Assembly: GCA_036940085.1 (NCBI GenBank) | Contig: JALLBK010000126.1 | Location: 1 to 26,754, forward strand | Length of the DNA: 26,754 nucleotides | Source of the DNA: Discostella pseudostelligera | Lineage: Eukaryota > Bacillariophyta > Thalassiosirophyceae > Thalassiosirales > Thalassiosiraceae | Direction: 5' to 3' | In this document: piece by piece, positions 1-8,474 of the stretch | Numbering within the stretch: position 1 is the first letter of the stretch | Layout of the letters: each line of letters begins with the position of its first letter | Translations under genes and position numbers: made by a program | Notes under the pieces: generated by a model | Database searches by the model: none | Told to the model about the DNA's origin: nothing | The model's input: only the letters and a program-made list of their open reading frames with translations

Positions 1-655
1 GTCACTGATCATCACTCCTCCTCCCTTGTCCTCATCATCATTCATCATGATGCTCCCCCGCATGAGCCTTCTGCTGGTTCTCCTCTCATCAGCACCAGTA
101 CCAGCAGCATCCACTATCTACAACTCTGTCCTCAGCATCAGCATCAATGCACCTACTCATACCCCTGCTGCTTGTCCTGCTCCTGCTCGTTTCACTAGCA
201 TCACCATCCTCCTGACATCCTCACAGTATTTGATGTTAGCGTCAAAGCTCAATGATCAGCATCAGCATTCAGCATTCTGCACTAACTACTAGTATTCCAC
301 ATCTCCTCTTGTTTTTACCATCCACATCAACATCATCAATAACCATCACCATCCTCTATTCAGCATCATCACTCTTCATCCTCCTTGTGCTTGTCAGGCT
401 CCTCGCCATCTGCTGGCTCCAGCTCCAGAGCCTCAGCTTCTTCAGCCTCGGCCTCACAATCATCAGCAATGGCATCATGCACTTGTTTATGCTGAGTTTT
501 GAAGATCATCATGTCAAGGACCATGGAGGAAAATGAGGAATAAAGCAGCAACACACAGGTGCTGCTGGACATGTGAGAGGAGTGCAGGATGATGCTGTGA
601 GGAAGGTGATGCTGCTGGAGCAGCAGCAAGTGGAGGAAGATTGTTTGATCAAGAT
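1..655. repeat. CT/CATC-rich duplicated segment, copy A
   Basis: Low-complexity pyrimidine-rich DNA dominated by CATCAT, CTCCTG and CAGCAT words. It is a diverged copy of about 3830-4540. Shared blocks in the same order include TGATGCTCCCC, CAGCACCAGTACCAG, ACTCTGTCCTCAGCA, CTTGTGCTCAGG-like text, and a distal block of TTTATGCTGA followed by GATCATCATG. In one frame both copies read as Pro/Ala/His-rich peptide (for example D-A-P near 50), but stops break every long frame. I infer an old segmental duplication, perhaps of a proline-rich coding region. No intact gene is supported. Confidence 0.55.
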
Positions 656-714
656 GATTAGAGAATCACAAGGGTGAGGATCAGCAGAGGGACTACTTCT
701 CGTTTGGATGAACT

Positions 715-900
715 ACCCACTGAGAATGGGTGTTGCTCACAAAAGAAATACACTGAGAAGAATGGGTGTTGGCCACCAAATTTGTCCCCCACTGAGAATG
801 GGTGTACACCACCCAATTACACTAGAATAGTGGGAAATCTACTGCTGGGAATGGGTGTTTACCACCCAACAATTACACTGAGAATGATGGTGATGGGTCA
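715..900. repeat. Degenerate ~30-bp repeat array, block 1
   Basis: Four or five imperfect copies of a unit close to CACTGAGAATGGGTGTTG followed by CCACC(C)AATTA begin at about 718, 750, 789, 845 and 876. Copies differ by point changes and small indels. The same unit recurs in other blocks of the first 5.1 kb and I did not see it in the gene-dense remainder. There is no coding frame through it. It is a local minisatellite or a degraded mobile repeat. Confidence 0.6.
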
Positions 901-959
901 TGGTGCTGGTGACATAAGAAAGGTTCAAAGAGAGGCTCAAGATGGCCTCTGCAGTAGGT

Positions 960-1195
960 AGTAGGTGGGGATATCTTTATAGTATGGTGGGCTCCCATGT
1001 ACCTCGCATGTTGGATCCTAACACCTTATGTCTGAGTGACCTTTGTCCAGGAATCCCAGCCTTGTAAACCACCATGGGCTTAGTATGTCAAATGTAAACA
1101 AGAAAGCCCACAGAGGCAAACAAGACCAGCTCTCGGAGTCCCAACTCTGCACATGATACTCAACAATGTCCACTTTGTGTGTTGGCTGCTACCCA
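960..1195. other. Gene-free stretch, no recognisable feature
   Basis: Mixed-composition DNA with stops in all frames and no repeat unit, RNA gene or coding frame that I recognise. It lies between two blocks of the ~30-bp repeat. Confidence 0.4.
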
Positions 1196-1312
1196 AAATT
1201 TCATTAAGAATGGGCGTTGAATGCTCAATTCCACTGAGAATGTGTGTTGATCACCCAATCCCAATTTCACTGAATGTGTACTGACCACCTAATGACACTG
1301 GGAAGCAAGGTT
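1196..1312. repeat. Degenerate ~30-bp repeat array, block 2
   Basis: Three imperfect copies of the AGAATGGGTGTTGACCACC-type unit: AAGAATGGGCGTTGA near 1205, CACTGAGAATGTGTGTTGATCACCC near 1234, and TCACTGAATGTGTACTGACCACC near 1267. Here CCCAAT and CACTG alternate as in block 1. Confidence 0.55.
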
Positions 1313-2109
1313 GTCAATAACTGGATTAAAATAGTAATCACCACAGGCTCAAATCCAGGAAAACTGGGTAAAACTGGTTTTACTTTTTTTGTTATTATTT
1401 ACTTTTACTACTGCACCAGATCCAGTAAAGAATAAAAACACAGAAGACATGTTATTGGGGGCCTGTTTCCCCTTGCCATGATGATCCATACAATATTAAA
1501 TACAACACCAAATGAATAGAAATGCAGTCATCATCTTCATCATGATCACGACTGTCAACCCCCATACTATCATCTCTTAAATCACCACACTATCCTCTCC
1601 TGGGTTTGGGTTTTACCCATGGTGCCCGACCAATTTTTATCGGGCCTTATTTTTTTACTAACCGAGATGGACCCAGTAATAAAAATAATTTACCAGGTAA
1701 ACCAGTAATAGTACTAATATTGCATTAATTAACAACCAAGCTGGGAAGAAGGAGGGATGAGGGATGAGGGGTGTTGACCAGAGCCAATTGCTACTAGACA
1801 ATCCATGACAGCTGACCTAATCCAGAGAATGGGTGCTGCAGACCTGGACAAGCGCTGCTGTGGCAGACCCAGAGCAAAGCAGGCAGATGTGGCAACTCTT
1901 GGAGAATTCAAAATGCAGGCAATAGTAGTAGCATGCCATAAACCAGAAACTCCTAGAAACTTGAAGATCACAGTGAAACAGCAATATTGACTTCTCCTCA
2001 TCATATGGATCATGGTGAAGATCACCACTGACCCAATTGCACTGAGACTGAGAATGAGTGTTTACAGTAGTATGATAGTGATAGGAGTAGTACTCATTCT
2101 CAATTGTCA
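1313..2109. other. Gene-free stretch with AT-rich tracts and single repeat copies
   Basis: No convincing coding region. It has AT-rich tracts around 1380-1440 and 1650-1730, a short perfect inverted repeat (GCCCGA at 1624-1629, TCGGGC at 1640-1645) followed by a T-rich run, and isolated copies of the GAGAATGGGTG unit near 1823 and 2045. A 61-codon frame at 1805-1990 has no recognisable domain, and I do not call it a gene. Confidence 0.4.
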
Positions 2110-2115
2110 GGGCTG

Positions 2116-2660
2116 GCGATGACTCACTAGAGGATCATGTCTGTCCATGGCAGCTCAACCTCTCAGCAGTCTACTATTTCCACACATGTTCATCACCATT
2201 TCCACCTTCCACTGCCAGGCTAAAAGACTACTCAACAAAAGTGTATTTTTCCATGGTTCTTGGCGCAGTTGCTCTTGTGAAACTGCACTATTGAGTCCAA
2301 AGATTACTCCCCTACGGCGGTTTGCTAGCTAGGCTATGTGGTGAGGTAACTCCCCCATGTGTACGCTGTCCAGCTCACACGGGTTGACATCAGCGGGCAA
2401 TCTTTGGCTCACTAAGCTTCTTGGTGAACAATCTTTGGCTCACTTGAAGTGGAAACTACTGGGACTCGAACCCTGGTCAACACTTTTGTTGAGTAGTCTT
2501 TTAGCCGCTTGGCTATTATGACAGTAGTCTTTTAGCCGCTCGGCTATTATGACACTGTACTGCCCTCCAACTATAGTAGTAGATGTAGGTGCACCAGCAA
2601 TTCTTCATTATCCACAAGCTAAGTATCAATTCAAAGTAAACACAAATCTCCACCATCATC
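2116..2660 (+). repeat. Duplicated 5' flank of the Hsp70-like gene, interrupted by an element
   Basis: Sequence before and after the tRNA-related element matches the immediate upstream region of the gene at 5382. GATGACTCACT at 2118 and about 5170 is shared. TTTCCACACATGTTCATCACCATTTCC at 2177-2203 parallels TTTCCACGTGTCCATCGCC near 5210. GTAGGTGCACCA at about 2585 parallels TTAGGTGCACCA near 5313, and the CATCATCATG start context is also shared. The flank was copied along with coding sequence, which points to DNA-level duplication and not retroposition. Confidence 0.6.
2218..2553 (-). mobile_element. tRNA-derived SINE-like foldback element
   Basis: The element has a perfect 27-bp inverted repeat (2218-2244 and 2480-2506, starting GGCTAAAAGACTACT). 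On the minus strand it carries RNA polymerase III internal promoter motifs: A-box-like TAGCCAAGCGG (2515-2505; a second copy TAGCCGAGCGG at 2546-2536) and B-box-like GGTTCGAGTCC (2472-2462), spaced about 40 nt apart. These resemble the head of a class II (Leu/Ser-type) tRNA. No 3' acceptor strand pairs with GTCATAA, and the anticodon arm does not fold cleanly, so this is not a functional tRNA. The right end has a 31-bp tandem duplication (2492-2522 and 2523-2553, one mismatch). A 16-bp internal direct repeat lies at 2398-2413 and 2429-2444. ACTGCC at 2211-2216 and 2559-2564 may be a short target duplication. The element splits the duplicated promoter flank. Confidence 0.6.
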
Positions 2661-3595
2661 ATGTCTCTTGCTGCCACTGGAGGAGGAAGAGGACTAGTAG
2701 GCCCGGTGGTGCCGGTCTCTCCATCATGGCCATGGCCCATGGTGACCACCCTAACCCTGCTGCCATTGCCATACAACCCTCCCATGCTCTTTTGGACCTA
2801 CTACAGCTGCACCAGGCACAAAAGTAATGCAGCCTTGGGGATAGATCTACTCAAGAGGCAAGGAATTCAAGAAATCAATCATTATTATCTGCAAAGCATG
2901 TGAGAAATGACGTGGCAAATTTGCCCTGCTTTGTGGCTATGGACCTGGGACTTGCTGTATGTCGTTGTATGGTGATAATACTGCTTCTGCATGTAGGATG
3001 TTGTACTTTCCACCCATCCTCATCAAATGATGACCGGGATCCGGGATAGTGAGGAGGAAGAGGGTGCTGACAATGTGGAAGAGAATGCTGATGATGAAGA
3101 TGCTCAAACAAGATGTAGTAAGGCTGCTGCCAGCAAGAAGCGTGTTAGTGCTGTGACTGGGAGCAACAATAAGAAGGTGAGAGTGAACACCAGGTTGACA
3201 AAAGTATATTACTAGTAGAATAATTATGTAATAACTTGGGGAAGTGAATACTGCAATAATGAATATGATGGCAATGTCATACATTGCTGTGAGTAATTTG
3301 TTGTAACAATAGACCTTATGAATTTCGCTAAAACCTGAACAAGAAATGAGAAACAATGAACTTCACCAGATGCTGGATTAGCTTCTTGTCAAAGGATGGA
3401 TAAAGAGTGCAATGGAGGTGGAGAGAATGGAGATGAAGAAATGGCTGAAATGATGAAAGCCTTGGCTAAAAAGAAACATAGGGTGTTGGCCAAGTCTCTT
3501 ACTGGAGGTGGTGGATTGGATGTCACATTGAAGAATAAGAATGATGGAGAGGCATGCAAGTCTGTAAAATGATTCTTGAATGAAGATGAGCAGAC
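2661..3595 (+). pseudogene. Decayed partial copy of the downstream Hsp70-like gene
   Basis: The start ATGTCTCTTGCTGCCACTGG matches the first codons of the gene at 5382. The match continues in blocks: GCCATGGCCCATGGTG; a segment reading S-A-K-H-V-R-N-D-V-A-N-L-P (parent S-A-K-S-V-R-N-V-A-N-L-P) around 2890; TACTTTCCACCCAT near 3004; and E-N-G-D-E-x-M-A-x-x-M-K-A-L-A-K-K-K near 3420-3475. It is broken by frameshifts, by a stop at 3570-3572 where the parent has Arg, and by about 365 bp of unrelated sequence (about 3020-3385). Similarity ends at about 3595, equivalent to parent residue ~172, so the rest of the protein was never copied or has been lost. Non-functional as a protein. Confidence 0.8.
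3020..3385. other. Unrelated insertion inside the pseudogene
   Basis: This sequence separates two blocks of the pseudogene that are contiguous in the parent gene. On the + strand, 3027-3215 stays open and encodes an acidic then basic, nuclear-protein-like peptide (Glu/Asp-rich, then K-K-R-V and N-K-K-V-R-V). An AAG|GTGAGA splice-donor-like site lies at about 3174-3182, so it could be an exon relic from another gene. I saw no terminal repeats or target duplication. Confidence 0.4.
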
Positions 3596-3649
3596 CAGGA
3601 GGCCTTTGTCTTGCTGGTGTTAGGATTAGGACAAATAAGAACCACATAC

Positions 3650-3800
3650 TACTCACACTGAGCACTGAGAATAAGTGTTACCCACCAAAGAATTGCACTG
3701 ACGAGGAGAATGGGTGTTGAGTGTTGACCAGCACCCAACAAACTATTCCACTAAGGATGGTAGTTGACCAGGACCCAATTACAATCCTCAGTAGTGGTGG
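3650..3800. repeat. Degenerate ~30-bp repeat array, block 3
   Basis: Imperfect copies: CACTGAGAATAAGTGTTACCCACC near 3664, GAGGAGAATGGGTGTTGAGTGTTGACCAGCACCC near 3703, and CTAAGGATGGTAGTTGACCAGGACCCAATT near 3752. It directly follows the pseudogene end. Confidence 0.55.
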
Positions 3801-3829
3801 GTGGCAACCACTGAATTCCATCCTCATCA

Positions 3830-4540
3830 CAATGATCACTGGTTGCAGATCACTGCTCCTTGCTCATCCTCTCCATTCATTAGTATGATTATGATGCTCC
3901 CCTGCCACCTGCTCCTTCTGCTGGTCCTGCTCCTCAGTCAGCACCAGTACCAGGAGCATCAAATTACCACTCTGTCCTCAGCACCAATGCTCCTCCTCAT
4001 GCTCCTGCTGCTTTAGTATCCTGTGCTCCTCTCCAGCACCACCACAATTCTCAACATCACAGTATTTTATATTAGCAGTGGTGGTTAGCATCGCAGATCA
4101 AAACATGTGGTAGAAGTAACCAACAAGTATCCAAAAACCATCAGCAGTATCAGATGCTGCACCTACTACTCCTACTGCACCTCCTCATGGTTTTCACTAA
4201 CCTCAACATCAACATCAACATCAATATCATCATTAACTATTTCCTTCCTCCTCCTCAGCATCGTCACCACTGTTCCTCTTCACCGCACCCTCACCCCCAT
4301 TCTTGATCCTTGTGCTCAGGCTCATGCTCACTCAGCCTCTCAGCCTCTCATCATCCACACAATCATCATCACCATTGGCAGATGAGAGTGCAAAAAGTAT
4401 GATGATGATGATGAGGAGGAGGAGCAGCAGTTCTTAGTAGTGTAGAGCAGGAGTAATAATGGCATGCTTGTTTTATGCTGATGCTGAGTATAGTATCCAA
4501 GATCATCATGGAGAGCATGTGACACTGCTTCTTGTCGAAA
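3830..4540. repeat. CT/CATC-rich duplicated segment, copy B
   Basis: Second copy of the segment at 1-655, with the same order of blocks (TGATGCTCCCC, CAGCACCAGTACCAG, CTCTGTCCTCAGCA, TATGCTGATGCTGAGTA, GATCATCATGG). One frame in the first third reads as a Pro/Ala-rich peptide (A-P-S-A-G-P-A-P), and later D-A-A-P-T-T-P-T-A-P-P-H, but it is interrupted by stops. Together with copy A, the pseudogene and its parent, this suggests that more than one round of local duplication shaped the 5 kb. Confidence 0.55.
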
Positions 4541-4659
4541 ATTCAGAATGAATCAACTTGCATGACCACTACAGAGTAGCAGTGTAGTGCATGCATGGTG
4601 TTATTGTGTTATTGATGACTTCTCTAAAATATTTAATTTTGATCATCTAATGAACTAGT

Positions 4660-4745
4660 AAGTGAGAATGGGTCCAACATGATGATCGAGCACACTGGGA
4701 ATGGATGTTCTTGACCACCCTACTGTGCTGAGAATCCACTGTGAC

Positions 4746-4805
<60 letters not shown>

Positions 4806-5045
4806 TGACCTGAAGAGCAGATGGCATTGTGCACAGCAGTGGTTCCACTAGTAGCATGATACCTGGCCATGGAAACAAGAGAACAGAGGAGAACAAGAAG
4901 CATTATTTCTCCTCCTCAATGATACTGAGCATGTCTAGTAGTAAGTGAGAATTGGGTGAAGACCATCCAATTGCACTCAGATTGCTGTTGGGTGTTGTTG
5001 ATCACCCAATTGCTCTGAGAATGGGTGTTGAGTGTTAACTACTAC
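4660..5045. repeat. Degenerate ~30-bp repeat array, block 4
   Basis: Scattered copies of the GTGAGAATGGGT and ACCACCC unit occur at about 4662, 4690, 4727, 4945, 4978 and 5015. The last group (4940-5045) ends just upstream of the promoter region of the Hsp70-like gene. The dinucleotide run at 4749-4804 sits inside this block. Confidence 0.55.
4749..4804. repeat. (GT)28 microsatellite
   Basis: An uninterrupted GT dinucleotide run of 56 bases. Reading it as Thr-His repeats on the other strand is an artefact, not a gene. Confidence 0.97.
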
Positions 5046-5381
5046 TACCATTTCTCAGGTGTGCCTACACTCTAGATACAACATATTATTATGTACATAC
5101 TCCTACTACTCACCCGCACAGTCTGTCTGTTGACCGGTGACTCCGCCTCTCAGTCGTCTGTCCTTCGACGATGACTCACTTGGATCAGTCTGTCCGTAGA
5201 CACTATAATTTCCACGTGTCCATCGCCATTTCCGCCGCCTGCCGCCTCCATCCGCTGCCGTCACCCGTCACTCGCACTCGCAGTATCTACTGGCAGAGGT
5301 AGTAGGAGTGTACTTAGGTGCACCACATTCATTGCACAAGCTCTCGCTCCTCACTCAATTAATAATCTCCATCATATCATC
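5046..5381 (+). promoter_or_regulatory. 5' flank/promoter region of the Hsp70-like gene
   Basis: Non-coding region directly before the ATG at 5382. Much of it survives in the relic copy at 2116-2660, so its age and limits can be judged from that comparison. It holds TTCCACGTGTCC (an ACGT-core, G-box-like word near 5211) and TGACTCA-type words near 5172. I see no clear TATA box. Confidence 0.4.
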
Positions 5382-8220
5382 ATGTCTCTCGCCGCCACCG
5401 GAGGAGCAGGATTAGGCGGAGCCGGCGCCGGTCTCTCCGTCGCGGCCATGGCCCATGGTGGCCCTAACGCTGCCGCCATTGCCACCCAACCCTCCCATAC
5501 CCACCATCAAGGCATCCCCGGCTCTTCTACCACTGGCACTGCCGCACCAGGCACAAGCTATGCTGCCTTGGGCGCGGATTTACTTGATAAGAATCAATCG
5601 TTATTATCTGCGAAGAGTGTACGGAATGTGGCCAATTTGCCCATTGTGGCAATGGACTTGTATGCTGATACAGCTGCTGGTAGGGTGTCATACTTTCCAC
5701 CCATGGACGAAGAGAACGGGGCAGAGAATGGAGATGAAATGGCTGGACTGATGAAGGCATTGGCCAAAAAGAAACGGGGAGTATTGGCCAAATCTATAAC
5801 TGGTGGTAGTAGTAGTGGTGTTAGTGGGTTGAATGTCATATTGAAGAAGAATGACGGGGACGCCTACAAGTCGGTAAAACGTTACTTGAACAATGGGGAG
5901 GGGTATGGCAATGTATTGAAGGATGCCATGATTTTCAATTCGAAAGAAAAGGAGGAGGAGGATGTGCTCATTATTCCTCGTCCGCATTTGCTCATGGGTG
6001 CCCGTCGCATTAATGAACTCAATCCTGCCGCCAAATCGATGTTGGCATCTCTTCTACCCGACGAGGACAACAACAGCAACAACAACAACGCTACTCCAGC
6101 CATTGATCAAGATGATATCACCAAATCCATCTCACTAACCACCATTTCATTGGATGGCAATTCATCATCCTCATCCTCATCATCGTTGTCATCGCAACAA
6201 CCCAAGGGGGATGATTATGATCGTGTGGCATATCAAATGAAATTACATTCCAAGAAGAAGGTCATGACAATCTTGCCTGAGGAGGCTGTGGGATTACTCA
6301 TTGCTCAAATGAAGAAGAATGTTATGGAGGAATTGAATGCTACCGGTGATGGGAAGACTACTACTGCTGCTGAGGGTGAGGAGGAGGAGGAAGAGGAATA
6401 CATGGATTATCCACCGGCATTTGCCATTCCAGGATGGGCCACCATGGATTCGACACTCGAGGGACTTATGGATGCGGCCGGTGGAAGAGGCTCGTCGTGT
6501 GGACCGAGCTTGCATCAACGAAGTGTGGCAGCATGCGTGGGTGCACTGTTGCCTCCACCTACAAAAGCTGGATCTGCTGATGACAACCAAAATGCACCTT
6601 CCAAGTTGACCAAATTATTAATGGAAACTATGCAAACCAAAGATGTCGAGGCGCAGAAGGAGGCAACTCGAGCTGCGGCACTCAATCGCAATAATCCTAC
6701 TGAGGCAGCGGAAGAAGTGGTTCCCTTCATCCCATTAATCTTACTAGTAGGTGCCACCGCAGAGGGTATCGAAATCACGGCCATGCAAATTTCTAAACCG
6801 CAAGGTCCCGATATGGAATTGCATTGTCCTTTTGGGAATATATCGGTAGTTTCATCGGTTTGTTATGCGCACGATGATCCGAATAGTATATTGGAGTCGA
6901 CAATGGATGAAATACGTGAGCAGATTGGTGTACTATTGCCCGAGAGTGAGGAGCCCACGGCCATTGTTACCTATGGATCGATTGGTACACAGGTGAAATT
7001 GGCAAGTAAACTCAAGAGTGTATTAACACAATATGGAAAGGATGGACAAGGTGATGATGAATGGGATGGATGGGATGCCGATATTCCCATACTTTCCACG
7101 AAGGAAGATTGTGTATCGTTAGGTCTTGCTGTCTTGGCTGCGAGTGTCCACGGCCGTGTCAAATTGGTGGTATCGGAAAAGAGTAAGGATGGGAAGTACC
7201 GTCCTCGGGCGAAGTTGGCTGTTTCCGTGCAGGATGTGGCAACCTGTGCCGTTGCCGTGTCGTTTAATTACTTTGGTGGAAAGGCAGATAAATGGACGGA
7301 ACCAAAGATCATTTTTGATTTTGATCGACGTGTGCCCGCGGGTCCATACCAGATTGATTTTACAGCGGCAGAGTGTGCCGCACATGTCCGATATGGAAAT
7401 AAGACGAAGAATGCGAATTGTATCGAAGATGAGAGCGTGTTGATGGACGAGGCGAAAAAACTGGAGGGGTCCAGGGGTATTCCCGAGAGAGAGGAGGCGG
7501 CATTGAACCATCGTTTCCGAGTGTTCCAACGAACGTCACGCAAAGTCGGAAAAGGTTGGGTGCGAGTTGGTGATGACATGAAGCCGTTGACTATGCAGCA
7601 CAGTCAGAAGGATGAGGGGGAAGATAACCTCGTTGCAATAGAAAGCGCAGTGCTTGAGATAAGTTTGAATACTGTCGGGATGATTTCAACTAGATTGATT
7701 ACCAATGGGTGAGTTATACTTCCACTTCTTGTTGATTATGAAGAAGGTATATTGTTCGCTCACACGTCTATGCCATTTTCACTCCTATTCATGCAAATGT
7801 AGCGAGACCATCGTCCAAGCCACAAAATCGAAACGCAACTCGAAACTTGCGCGATGGGGGTTCATGCTTGGATCCATTCTATTCATTGGTGGGTTCCTCG
7901 TCAAATCATTTGTCGAAGAACGCATCTTCCAAAGAGACACAGAGCGCGTCTTGGCCTATTACAAACGTGTCGCACCAAATTCTCTTCATGATGGCAATGA
8001 ACATGGTGCACGATATTTGGTATGGAAGTACAAGGGTAAGAAGGATAAATTGTGGAGGCGCTTGGAGGCGAAATATGGAATGCCGGTGAAACATGCCTGG
8101 GAATGGGACGATGATGAAGCTGGTGATAATGATGTGACGAAGAATGATGAAGAGGAAGAAGCGGAAGATCTGGATAGTGAGAATTCGGGCTCAGCTAAGA
8201 CTGAAGGCGACGAGCTATAG
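5382..8220 (+). CDS. Membrane-anchored, highly divergent Hsp70-like protein (2 exons)
   Basis: The exons are 5382-7708 and 7803-8220. The 94-nt GT-AG intron splits a Gly codon and the product is 914 aa. Five stretches follow the order of an Hsp70 nucleotide-binding domain: V-A-M-D-L-Y-A-D-T (89-97, where DLGTT is expected); M-G-A-R-R-I-N-E-L-N-P (205-215, like GDAAKNQ..NP); L-P-E-E-A then P-A-F-A-I-P (298-350); L-L-V-G-A-T-A-E-G-I-E-I (453-464, where DLGGGTFD is expected); and V-T-Y-G-S-I-G-T-Q-V-K-L followed by E-D-C-V-S-L-G-L-A-V (529-584). The phosphate-binding glycines are largely lost, so ATPase activity is doubtful. No N-terminal signal peptide is seen. One hydrophobic segment (about 794-813), preceded by basic residues, suggests a single-pass protein with a lumenal acidic C-tail ending GDEL. 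The start ATG is conserved in the pseudogene at 2661. The family call is from motif reading only; it could be a diatom-specific family. Confidence 0.7.
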
Positions 8221-8474
8221 CTCATCATCAATACGGTTCCACCAACTCGGATACTCTACCTCTAGAGATGTAGTAAACGCGAGGCAGAAATAAGAAATAA
8301 TAACGAGTCTTCTTTGCCTATTAGATTAAAGCAACCATCAAGTGACCACTAAACGCTTCTTTACAATGAACGATCGCATAAAATCTATCTCTAGTCCAAG
8401 ATCACTGGTTGTTGCCCGTGCGGCCAGTGCACCTTCTCATGTTGTTAATTCACACAACCAACTTTTCTTTCTTC

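Noticed and set aside
369..629. Minus-strand acidic peptide (Glu/Ala/Asp-rich)
   Set aside because: It lies wholly in the duplicated CT-rich segment, its frame is not kept in the second copy, and the composition is what CT-rich DNA gives on the opposite strand.
1805..1990. Small 61-residue protein
   Set aside because: No domain, no conserved neighbour and low-information start context; gene-free DNA of this length can hold such a frame by chance.
2462..2546. Functional tRNA gene (Leu or Ser type) on the minus strand
   Set aside because: A- and B-box motifs are present, but the acceptor strands do not pair and the anticodon arm does not fold, so a tRNA-derived repeat explains it better.
4655..4903. 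Thr-His repeat protein on the minus strand
   Set aside because: It is a translation of the (GT)28 microsatellite, with no start context or conserved sequence around it.
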